Source: Gongronella butleri
Lineage: Eukaryota > Mucoromycota > Mucoromycetes > Mucorales > Cunninghamellaceae
DNA length: 64,000 nucleotides
Reading direction: 5' to 3'
Assembly (NCBI GenBank): GCA_025201375.1
Contig: JAIWZP010000023.1
Location: 430,086-494,085 of the forward strand
The notes beneath the pieces were generated by a model. It was not told the origin of the DNA. It made no database searches and was given only the letters and a program-made list of their open reading frames with translations. This document shows, one piece after another, positions 39,430-49,284 of the stretch (position 1 is its first letter; each line of letters opens with the position of its first letter). The translations under genes and the position numbers were made by a program.

Positions 39430-40700
39430 AATTAAAACCCGGAGGTCGACTCGATCATTATGCAGATGAATCCAAAATTCCGTTATTTTGCAACTTCAGC
39501 ACTGGATCTCGAAATACTGTATCATATTCTGTGGATCGTGGTGAAACTGATACGACTCGAATGAGGCACACTCGGGTGTCGTCATTTCCCGCTTGTTTGC
39601 TTGCCCGATAAATGACGTTTCCATGCTTACAAAATCCATTTAAACATTTGAACAATTTTCTAACTCATTTTTCTTGACAACAAAAAGAACGATGTCCAAA
39701 GCTTTTAACGTGTCGAAAGCACCATTTGAATCTCTCCCAGATGAGTCCAGCTTCACTGCAATCCGATCAAAACCGACGAAGAAAACAACTTTTTTCGATA
39801 TTTTCGTTAATGGCACTTTGCTCGACAACAGTCAAGTCGATCTGTGATTTTTATCATATTCCAGATTTGCTACTGTAACAAACAGGGAGAAAAGCGTCTA
39901 ATGGGATGACTTGCAGGGCGCTTACTTGAGCAATCGCCATGTTCGAAAATCTCGGATTTTCCAAGGGGTGCAGTCGAGGATTTGAAAACAGCAAAATTAA
40001 AGTCATCAGATCGCCACGCCATTCAACCGCAGGGTTATATCACCCCAATGATGGATACAGATGCAATAAAAAAAAGGAGGTGCACCTGCTGGTTTCCGCG
40101 TAAATTGCAATTTGCCTCTTTTTTTTCGTCTCAAGTCAAAGTCGATGAAAATTGGCCAAAGAGCTGCGAAACAGAGACCATCAGAAAGATCTCAGTCTGT
40201 TGCGTACATGGATGTCAATGATCACTGCAAAAAACGAGATCCGGGCAGAATTGATGCGAACAGGCCATTTGCGGGGCAACTTTGACGCGTGAAAAACCGC
40301 GTCAGACATCGTGTTGCACGCGTCTGGTCTTGATCAATTTCATGTAGCTGGTGTCCCTCTTACTGGTGGGCGCGTCGGCACGACGGTTCTATGGACGCGT
40401 TTTTCCCCATGCAATTCGCCCTTGAAGTTTAATCTAAAATCACGAATTGCTCGCCAATCACCAGGTCGACCCCACTGTTTTTTGGCGTATTCTGAGGTTT
40501 CTCTCTGCATTGTCTCTTGTGCGGAAGTTCGGTGGAAATCTGAAAACCCATTTTTTCAATTTTTAGTTTGGGCGCTCGCCACGACTAAAATTCGATTTGC
40601 GTGTGGCGCGCCCAGATGCCTTTGGCACCTTGCAAGTTAGGTGCCATTCGAAGTTTCTAGCCCGCCATTTCACGCTATACTGTATTTTGGGTCGTCATCG
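39430..40700. repeat. Dispersed repeat R1, copy B, internally inverted
   Basis: The part 39430-39935 matches copies A and D only as reverse complement: TCGATCATTATGCAGATGAATCC, GGTGAAACTGATACGACTCG and GCGTCTAATGGGATGACTTGCAG correspond to landmarks at 50.1-50.3 kb and 8.5 kb. From about 39945 to 40700 the match is direct, with CGCCACGCCATTCAACC (copy A) and GGATACAGATGCAATAAAAA (copy D). The switch at about 39940 marks an inversion breakpoint. Confidence 0.6.
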
Positions 40701-41433
40701 GGATTAGCTGATCGATTTTAATTGCCCTTCTGTTAAAATGGGCCATCCGCCGGCCGGGGTGTTTCTCCTGGCACCACACTCATGCAAATGGTCACAAGTT
40801 TGAAGTAGATTACAGTGGAGGCATACAGTAAGCTCAATAAATGCCAAGTTTCGTGGGCATCCAACCCTCTCCCCGCATTAATGCCAATCTCAAAAAGTCA
40901 ATTCATTTTTGCGAAGCGCGATTTGACGCGTTTCTACGATCCAAACGGCCGTCAATTTACACAACAGGTGGTTCCAATCTGTTTGCACCAAACGCGCTCC
41001 AAATCATCAGCAATGCTTCATAGACATTACGAGCGTCTTGATTATAATGCGAAGCATTTTACCGGTATGTAGACAATTCCTTCATGCGCTTGCAGAATGT
41101 GACTGGCCAATTCCTCTCAATTTTTTAGTACTGTATGCGTCCGTTGAGCGCGCAAGTCAATGTATACAAAATTTCAGAGCGATCCGTTCGGTGGATGCTG
41201 ATATCATACTGTAGTTCACCTTCCCTGCAAACATGTGTAGCAATTTGTCTTTATTTCCCTTCAGGGGCGCAGAAATATCTTGCCAAGCATGACACGAGAG
41301 TCGCGGTCTAAGCGGAGTAGCGGACGATTTACAGTACTGGGAGAATAAGACAAAAAAGCCGAGAAAAGAGCAAAAGGAAAAAGTACCTAACAAAAGAGAT
41401 TTGAACAGGATAAAGAAGCAGAAAAAACGGGTA

Positions 41434-41645
41434 CAGTAGAGTACCGCTATATCGGTCCTCGCTACCGGTATACTATATCGGTTTTCCCGCTATTATATCG
41501 GCAGCATTTCAAATTTTCGTTACATATAAAAATCAAAAAAGGGTATCACTTTATCGGCATTTTGCAGGCGATTTTTATACTGTATCGGCAGCCCAAAAAT
41601 CGAAAAAAGTTGAAACCGATATACGGTAGTAGCGGTACTATACTG
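41434..41645. mobile_element. pogo/Tc1-like MITE, 212 bp
   Basis: Left end CAGTAGAGTACCGCTATATC and right end (reverse complement) CAGTATAGTACCGCTACTAC form terminal inverted repeats. The element is flanked by TA on both sides (41432-41433, 41646-41647). The interior has repeated TATATCGG words and no coding capacity. CAG...CTG ends with TA target duplication are typical of Tc1/mariner/pogo elements. Confidence 0.7.
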
Positions 41646-43021
41646 TAGATTTGGCTATTTATTCCTTTGAAAAGTGCATGTTGAGGGCGAAACGCCTCGG
41701 TCGTGGCTGTCCACATTGCCGCCAAAAAAATGAGTGCAGGCAGACTTGCAAATGATCTCAATCTCTTTTTCCCTTGCCAATGCATCAAAGAGTAGTAGTG
41801 CTAAAAAAACGCAAAACAATCTCTCTCTCCTTTTTTTTTTGTCGCTGTCACACGATTTCCTTCTTCAAGTCGCTGCTAGATACATGACGCTGCAACACGA
41901 CCAACAAAAAATAACACCACAGCGCGATATACTGTACGTACAGCATTCCCCTTTTTGCCATCATACACAAAACACAATATCATAAAAACCCTCCTTCTCT
42001 GCTCCTTTTTTGGGCAATACTGTACCATACTCTACAGAGTTTCCACTGTTCATACGCGCGTCGTTGAAAAGTTTTTGCACGCAAAGAGGTTTTTTTCACC
42101 CGCGAATAAAAATGCAAATGCACGCAAACACCTTTCATTGGCGCGCACCGCATCATCAGTCCACGCAAACTTTACTCTCGATGGGCGCCAATTGAATTTT
42201 TAGGGCACGCGAAATTTATTTTTTTTATTTTGACTTGGTTGCAAGATCCGGGCATGAATTTCGGGATTGAACAATTCAATTGCATCCAAGGGAGGATTTT
42301 CATCGAACAGCAACGCGTATCGTACTTGTGGCTGTCATTTAGGCGCGCACGCGTTTGCTGTGCCTCGGGCGTCATGACCGGGGCAATGCAGGCGCGCCGC
42401 GGGGGGTGGCGTGGAGGCATCGACCTCAATGCCCAGTTTGAGCAATTCCTCGTCAAACGAGGAAAGGCTCTCACGGCGCTGTCGATGCCTTGGCGATGGG
42501 CTGTGATGCATGATTCGGACAATGGTTCTTTATTTAGGGGGGTCAAGAAGGGGATAGGGGACGGTGCGGCAAACAGGGGAAATGATCAGGTGAGGAAAAA
42601 AGGGGAAAAGGTGGAGGGAGAGAGGCTGCCCTAAATAGGCAGCCGAGGGTGGAGATTGATTGCCCAATCGGGCTTCCAAGTGTCAGCAGCGGAAGCTTGA
42701 TTGTCAATTCCCAAAAAAAAAAAAGGAAAACGAGAGCGCGGCCAAAGGAGTGGCACGCGCGAGGCAAACGAGACAAGGAAAGGCATTCATGGGTGGCAAG
42801 CCAGAAAGGACAGAGTGACAGATCAAGGGCGGGTGATCATGGTGGTGTGGGGGGCGAGTGAGATTGGAAGCGAGCGATGCACTTAAAAAAAAAAAAAAAA
42901 AAAAAAAAAAGGAAAAAGGGCCGAAAATGCATGGCGCATGTCGGGGACGCTGGGCGGATCCTGACAGTGGCGGTATTCTATCAAAGATGAGAAAAAGAGA
43001 GGAGTGAACCCAATTTTTTTT

Positions 43022-44165
43022 AATGTCGAACGCCGTGCCAATGCCTCGAACGCCGGGCCAAAGGGTCGAACGCAGGTCAATGCCTCGAACGCCAGGCCAA
43101 TGCCTCGAACGCCGGGCCAAGGGTCGAACGCCGGGCCAAGGGTCGAACGCCGGGCAATGCCTCGAACGCCAGGCAAAGGGTCGAACGCCGAGCAAAGGGT
43201 CGAACGCCAGGCCAATGCCTCGAACGCCAGGCAAAGGGTCGAACGCCGGGCAAAGGGTCGAACGCCAGGCCAATGCCTCGAACGCCAGGCCAATGCCTCG
43301 AACGCCAGGCAAAGGGTCGAACGCCGGGCAATGGGTCGAACGCCAAGCAATGGGTCGAACGCCAGGCCAGTGCCTCGAACGCCAGGCAAAGGGTCGAACG
43401 CCAAGCAATGGGTCGAACGCCAGGCCAATGCCTCGAACGCCAGGCAATGCCTCGAACGCCAGGCAAAGGGTCGAACGCCAGGCAATGCCTCGAACGCCAG
43501 GCAATGCCTCGAACGCCAGGCAAAGGGTCGAACGCCAGGCAAAAGGTCGAACGCCAGGCAATGCCTCGAACGCCAGGCAAAAGGTCGAACGCCAGGCAAA
43601 GGGTCGAACGCCAGGCAATGCCTCGAACGCCAGGCAAAGGGTCGAACGCCAGGCAAAAGGTCGAACGCCAGGCAATGCCTCGAACGCCAAGCAATGGGTC
43701 GAACGCCAGGCAATGCCTCGAACGCCAGGCAAAGGGTCGAACGCCGGGCAAAGGGTCGAACGCCAGGCCAATGCCTCGAACGCCAGGCAAAGGGTCGAAC
43801 GCCGGGCAATGGGTCGAACGCCAAGCAATGGGTCGAACGCCAGGCCAGTGCCTCGAACGCCAGGCAAAGGGTCGAACGCCGGGCAAAGGGTCGAACGCCA
43901 GGCAAAGGGTCGAACGCCAGGCCAATGCCTCGAACGCCAGGCAATGCCTCGAACGCCAGGCCATTGCCTCGAACGCCAGGCCATTGCCTCGAACGCCAGG
44001 TCAATGCCTCGAACGCGGAGCTTACACCTCGAACGCGGAGCTTACACCTCGAACGCGGAGCTTACACCTCGAACGCGGAGCTTACATCTCGAACGCCGGG
44101 TCAATGCCTCGAACGCGGAGGTTACACCTCGAACGCCGTGCCAAGGGGTCGAACGCGGTGTCAAA
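43022..44165. repeat. 19-20-bp minisatellite array, about 59 units
   Basis: Units alternate between CCTCGAACGCCAGGCAATG and GGTCGAACGCCAGGCAAAG types, some with one extra C (20 bp), and end with five CCTCGAACGCGGAGCTTACA-like units. Because the unit is 19-20 bp and contains no stop in any frame, all three frames on both strands stay open for 300-400 codons. The predicted peptides (RQCLERQAKGRTPGN and antisense AWRSRHCLAFDPLPGVRG) are therefore not evidence of a gene. Confidence 0.95.
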
Positions 44166-44290
44166 GGGTGGCCGTGGTGGCGCATGGATTTTTACAGTAA
44201 ATAAAGAGCCGCTAATAATCTCTCTTCTTTTTTTTTCTTTCACATTTTGAACTCGCACTTTGCATTTTTTTTATCTACCGTATTGTTATC

Positions 44291-44454
44291 ATGACACCAC
44301 CTGGTACGCATAGTCTATCGCGTCCCGGTGATCTGGATTACTTGATACCGCGGATGCGAGAGGTTGCCAAGACGGTGACGCGCCAGGACTGTGAGGAGTG
44401 GATCCGATAGTCTCACTTTCTTTGACCGCTGCCTCGCCAATGAATGAAGCCATA
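44291..44454 (+). pseudogene. Transposase C-terminal remnant
   Basis: ATG at 44291 gives MTPPGTHSLSRPGDLDYLIP, then VAKTVTRQDCEEWIR and a TAG. A one-base shift gives DSLTFFDRCLANE and a stop. The pattern 'T-x-x-DC-x-x-WI-x-x-S-x-x-FF-x-RCL' is like the C terminus of fungal DDE-type transposases (recalled, not searched). It sits just inside the right TIR, where a transposase end would be expected. Confidence 0.45.
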
Positions 44455-44754
44455 CTCTAGTTTTTTTTTTTTTTGTACGAAATAAATATTCGCGTGCCCT
44501 AAAAATTCAATTGGCGCCCATCGAGAGTAGAATTTGCGTGGACTGATGATGCGGTGCGTGCCAATGATAAACATTTGCGTGCAATTTATTTTTTATTTGC
44601 GGGTGAACAAATCCTCTTTGCCTGCAAAAACTTTTCAACTGCGCGCAAATGAACAGTGGAAACTCTGTAAAGAGTAGTGCCACATTGGACGCAAAGTGGC
44701 GGGATTGGGAAAGTCGGTGGTTCGTCGCTCGGTGGTACAGTATACAGTACAGTA

Positions 44755-45774
44755 CAGTGCCCTACCAAAAAAAGTTCCACCCCTGGCAATTTTTTGCAAT
44801 GCCAGCACTCAAGCTAATCACGTTAATCTCTTCTGTATTGATCAGAAATGACTCCAATGACATGAAATTTTGTAGGAACAATGGTTTCAAAGTACCGGTA
44901 TAAAAACGATTATAAAATTATGAAGTACTGTAGCTATAGCAAGCGGATTTTGAAATAGACCAAAAAAGGGGTACCTGACGCGTCACGCGACGCGACGCGT
45001 ACTCACGCGTATACAATGGTCTGTGGGGATGAATTGACATTATGAACACCATCACCAATTTTTTCTGCAATGAATTTGATAGTATCCGATTGTACTCTGT
45101 GAACCAATCTCATGGTACATGAATCACATCAGAGTTGTGACCGATATTGTAAATCCACAATGTGACGCGTCACGCAACAGACGCGTCTGGAATAGCGATT
45201 TTCATCTCTAGCACGTAAATTTAACCGTTTTGTTGGTTTGAAACCACCGTGACATTATTTAATTTGAAGATCTGGAATAGCCTCTTTTCGATTGGCTGCA
45301 ATTTTATTAAAAATTTAGAGCACAAAGATCATGTTGAGGAAATCGCATCGTATGTCGCGTCTGACGCGTCACAGTGTGGATTACAATATCGGTCACAACT
45401 CTGATGTGATTCATGTACCATGAGATTGGTTCACAGAGTACAATCGGATACTATCAAATTCATTGCAGAAAAAATTGGAGATGGTGTTCATAATGTCAAT
45501 TCATCCCCACAGACCATTGTATACGCGTGAGTACGCGTCGCGTCGCGTGACGCGTCAGGTACCCCTTTTTTGGTCTATTTCAAAATCCGCTTGCTATAGC
45601 TACTTCATAATTTTATAATCGTTTTTATACCGGTACTTTGAAACCATTGTTCCTACAAAATTTCATGTCATTGGAGTCATTTCTGATCAATACAGAAGAG
45701 ATTAACGTGATTAGCTTGAGTGCTGGCATTGCAAAAAATTGCCAGGGGTGGAACTTTTTTTTGGTAGGGCACTG
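44755..45774. mobile_element. Fold-back element FB1 (1020 bp)
   Basis: Two near-perfect inverted arms of about 430 bp around a 160-bp centre. Termini CAGTGCCCTACCAAAAAAAG and its complement, flanked by TA (44753-44754, 45775-45776). The arms share GACGCGTCACGCGACGCG and ATGAATTGACATTATGAACA. One arm carries TACTGTA at 44926-44932 where the other has only TA. No coding capacity. Confidence 0.85.
44926..44932. repeat. TACTGTA footprint with matched empty site (FB1 arms)
   Basis: Left arm: TTATGAAG-TACTGTA-GCTATAGC. Right arm (about 45593-45608, reverse complement): TTATGAAG-TA-GCTATAGC. The five extra bases equal a TA duplication plus CTG, as left by Tc1-like excision. Confidence 0.8.
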
Positions 45775-45806
45775 TACAGTACAGTACTGTACTGTACTGT
45801 ACAGTA

Positions 45807-46813
45807 CCGTACCCTCCAAAAAAAAAACGCAACAACACCCTCTTGCGCCTGCTTTAATTGACTTTTCTACCGTATTTACTTTAATCTGTTGTGTATTGAT
45901 CAATAATGATGTTAGCATCATGGAACTTGGTGGAGACAATGATATACAAGTAAAATAAAAGCTATAAAAATATGAAATGGATAGACAAAGGAGGGGTATA
46001 CCTATGTTGAAAAGAATGAGTGAGACGCGTCACGCGACGCGACGCGTACCCAAGCGCATACAATGGCCCGTGGAGATGAATTGACATTATGAACACCATC
46101 TCCAATTTTTTTGAGACATTTGTGGTAGTATCTGATTATTTCTGTCAATTCATTTTGTGGTGCATGTGTCATGCCAGAGATCAGTGTGACAATTGGTCAA
46201 ATTACCGCCGTGACGCGTTACGCGCCAGACATGTATGGAAAATTACTTTTATCTCTATCAAATTATTTTAATCTCATTGTCGACTTGAAACTATGATAAT
46301 TATTTAATTTGAAAGTCCAAAAGTGTATGCTATTGAGGTGCTGTGATTATATCATTCAGTTTGGGCACCACGGTCACATTAAGGACCTCGCAGCTTAGAC
46401 GCGTCTGACGCGTCACAGCGATAATTTGACCAATTGTCACACTGATCTCTGGCATGACACATGCACCACAAAATGAATTGACAGAAATAATCAGATACTA
46501 CCACAAATGTCTCAAAAAAATTGGAGATGGTGTTCATAATGTCAATTCATCTCCACGGGCCATTGTATGCGCTTGGGTACGCGTCGCGTCGCGTGACGCG
46601 TCTCACTCATTCTTTTCAACATAGGTATACCCCTCCTTTGTCTATCCATTTCATATTTTTATAGCTTTTATTTTACTTGTATATCATTGTCTCCACCAAG
46701 TTCCATGATGCTAACATCATTATTGATCAATACACAGCAGATTAAAGTAAATAGAAAAGTCAATTAAAGCAGGCGCAAGCGGGTGTTGTTGCGTTTTTTT
46801 TTGGAGGGTACGG
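45807..46813. mobile_element. Fold-back element FB2 (about 1007 bp)
   Basis: Inverted arms of about 430 bp, termini CCGTACCCTCCAAAAAAA and complement, TA on both sides. Shares with FB1 and FB3 the GACGCGTCACGCGACGCG block and the ATTGACATTATGAACACCAT block, but its outer 150 bp are different. It is separated from FB1 by 32 bp made only of overlapping TAC(A/T)GTA units, so the exact left end is uncertain by a few bases. Confidence 0.8.
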
Positions 46814-46820
46814 TACAGTA

Positions 46821-47853
46821 CAGTGCCCTAGCAAAAAAAAGTTCAAAACTCCCTACTACTGTATTGCCCTGCAGTGCGAGGTGTCAAGTTTATCGCTTTA
46901 ATCTGTTCTGTATTGATCAATAATGGATCCAATGACATGAAATTTTGCAGGAACAATGATATAAAAGTATAAAAATAATTCTAAAATTATGAAGTGGCTA
47001 TAGTAAACGGGTTTTGAAATAGACTAAAAAAGGGGTACCTGACGCGTCACGCGACGCGACGCGTACCTACACACATAAAATGGCTTGTGCGGATGAATTG
47101 ACATTATGAATCACCATCTCCAAATTTTGTGAGAAGACAAACATGTTGTTGTTGTTTGATTATATTCTTTAAATCCATTTCATGGTGCATGTGTCATGTC
47201 AGAGCTAAGCTCGGTGAACGTAAAATCGCCACTGTGACTCGTCAGACGCGTCATAAGCCGCCATTTCCTTAATATGATTGTTGTGGTCTAACTGGTTGAC
47301 ATAACCACAACCAATCAATGACATCTGTTCTGGCCCTTAAAATTAAATAATTATAGCGGCTTCAAGCCAAAAAAATTGATTAAAATTAGTTGCTAGAGGT
47401 GAAAATAGCTATTCCAGACGCGTCTGGCACGTGACGAGTCACAGTGGCGATTTTACGTTCACCGAGCTTAGCTCTGACATGACACATGCACCATGAAATG
47501 GATTTAAAGAATATAATCAAACAACATGTTTGTCTTCTCACAAAATTTGGAGATGGTGATTCATAATGTCAATTCATCCGCACAAGCCATTTTATGTGTG
47601 TAGGTACGCGTCGCGTCGCGTGACGCGTCAGGTACCCCTTTTTTAGTCTATTTCAAAACCCGTTTACTATAGCCACTTCATAATTTTAGAATTATTTTTA
47701 TACTTTTATATCATTGTTCCTGCAAAATTTCATGTCATTGGAGGATCCATTATTGATCAATACAGAACAGATTACTGTAAAGCGATAAACTTGACACCTC
47801 GCACTGCAGGGCAATACAGTAGGGAGTTTTGAACTTTTTTTGCTAGGGCACTG
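46821..47853. mobile_element. Fold-back element FB3 (1033 bp)
   Basis: Inverted arms of about 450 bp; termini CAGTGCCCTAGCAAAAAAAA and complement; TA on both sides. The interior includes the same GACGCGTCACGCGACGCG and ATTGACATTATGAA blocks. The right arm carries TACTGTA at 47773-47779 where the left arm has TA. Its right TA (47854-47855) is directly followed by the transposase-bearing element. Confidence 0.85.
47773..47779. repeat. TACTGTA footprint with matched empty site (FB3 arms)
   Basis: Right arm, read as reverse complement: ATCGCTT-TACAGTA-ATCTG. Left arm at about 46890-46905: ATCGCTT-TA-ATCTG. Flanks are identical. Confidence 0.8.
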
Positions 47854-47855
47854 TA

Positions 47856-49204
47856 CAGTACCCTACCAAAAAAAAGCTACCCCCTATGCCCATTTTTGGC
47901 ACCGCATGATTTTTACAATGAAATGGTGTCCCTGGGGCCACACGCGGCCTTTTTTTTATTTTCTTTTGCTCAAAACATGGTCTTATCAACAACGGAGAAG
48001 GCTCAAATAGTTGCTTTGCACAAAGCTGGGCACACCAATGCACAGCTAGCAAGGCAATTCGGTGTGTCTCTTTACACGATCAAAAAGACAAAGAGACATT
48101 TCAAAGAAAGAGGCCACTATGAACGAAAAAAGGGCTCGGGAAGAAAAAAAAAGCTGTCAGAAGGCGACCTACGTGTTCTTGGACGACTTACACTCAAGAA
48201 CAACCGTGCCTCTCTGAATCAGTTACGCGTCATGAGTGATCTGCAAGTGTCATGTAGCACGATCAGACGTCGACTGAAGGAGATGATGGGTCTGAACTCA
48301 CGAGTTGCCAGGAAGAAACCATTTATGAGCGCCGTGCACCGTGCGAAACGCCTCGCTTTTGCACGCCAACACCTCAACTGGACTCTGCAACAGTGGAAAA
48401 AGGTCCTATTCACCGATGAATCCACGTTTGAGATCGGGCTAAACCCGCGACGCGTGCTCGTGTGGAGACGTCGCCACGAGCGTGATCTCCCAGCCAATCT
48501 GGTGCCCACTTTCAAGAGTGGGCATACCACGCAGATGGTTTGGGGTGGTATCATGCACGGTTGCAAGACTGACCTCGCCATATTCGAAAAATATGGCCGA
48601 AATGAGCGAAAAACCATCAGTGACGCGGATTCGTACGTAAATCAGGTGTACAAAGGCCCCCTGACGCGTTTTTTTGCGTGGAAAACGAGGAGTTATGTTG
48701 ATGGAGGATGGTGCACCAATCCACCGAAGCAATGCACCAAAGATCTGGCGCGAGAAAAAAAAATTGAAAAAATTAGACTGGCCACCCAGTTCGCCAGATC
48801 TGAATCCCATTGAGAATCTGTGGTACCTGATGAAAGTAAGGGTCAACTGCCGATTCAGGGAAGGAATGACACTTGAGGACCTTCGGGAGGATCTTTTAGA
48901 GGTGTGGGATGCGTTTGACAGTGAGTACTACAATAGGCTCATTGAATCCATGCCTCAGCGCATAAGGGCTGTCATCGCAGCGAAAGGAGGGTCCACCCGC
49001 TGGTAATCACGTGCAGCTGCCGCCCTGTTTATTCTTTTATCATCAAACTTTTAGTGAATATTTATCATATAATAAAGGATCAATGCTTAAAATTACAATG
49101 ATCTAGGTCTTTGGGTGATTGAGTAAAGAGATTAAAGAGATTGCATAAAATTAGCGCGTAAAAAAAAAAAAGAGGGGGGGTAGCTTTTTTTTGGTAGGGT
49201 ACTG
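47856..49204 (+). mobile_element. Full-length Tc1-like transposon (1349 bp)
   Basis: Termini CAGTACCCTACCAAAAAAAA and its complement, extended to about 29 bp by GCTACCCCC, flanked by TA (47854-47855, 49205-49206). Contains one transposase gene with a frameshift. Size, single gene, short TIRs and TA duplication are those of Tc1/mariner elements. Its ends resemble those of FB1 and FB3 in 17 of the first 20 bases, so its family may have moved them (inference). Confidence 0.88.
47977..49006 (+). pseudogene. Tc1-type DD34E transposase, frameshifted
   Basis: The first frame (ATG 47977 to about 48700) has an N-terminal helix-turn-helix (TEKAQIVALHKAGHTNAQLA), a second DNA-binding part (LNQLRVMSDLQVSCSTIRR) and the first catalytic block VLFTDESTFEIG. 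The second frame, shifted by one base (to TAA 49006), has LMEDGAPIHRS with the second Asp and SPDLNPIENLWYLMK with the Glu; 34 residues separate them, the DD34E spacing. The break falls between 48655 and 48690, near a run of seven T. All three catalytic acidic residues are present, so the copy looks young, but as read it cannot make one protein unless an undetected intron or frameshifting is used. Confidence 0.85.
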
Positions 49205-49284
49205 TACAGTATGTTTGTACTGCATGATAGGTTGATACTGTAGCCCACACCACCACCAGTAGTAGTGCTGCTCAAGGCGATCGA

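Larger units (their letters stand above)
38968..42034. other. Gene-free, repeat-rich stretch
   Basis: About 3.1 kb without a supported gene. Holds R1 copy B (39430-40700), a pogo-like MITE (41434-41645) and around ten TACAGTA/TACTGTA heptamers. Region 38968-39220 is probably the 3' flank of the preceding gene. Confidence 0.65.
42035..44667 (+). mobile_element. Tc1/mariner-superfamily-like element, 2.6 kb, with ~190-bp TIRs
   Basis: Arms 42035-42220 and 44480-44667 are inverted copies with roughly 85-90% identity by eye. Both start CAGAGTTTCCACTGTTCAT and share GCATCATCAGTCCACGCAAA and TCGATGGGCGCCAATTGAAT. TA flanks both ends (42033-42034, 44668-44669). Inside are a long minisatellite (43022-44165), a transposase-like C-terminal remnant at 44291-44454 and, on the minus strand near 42500, a short broken coding-like stretch (SSFDEELLKLGIEVDAST). 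The element is not autonomous as it stands. Confidence 0.65.

Noticed and set aside
43022..44165. Possible CRISPR-like array
   Set aside because: Units are contiguous with no unique spacers, and the genome is eukaryotic.
42704..44250. Six long overlapping open frames on both strands of the 43-kb tandem array
   Set aside because: They follow from a stop-free 19-20-bp unit; the presence of all six frames argues against any being a gene.
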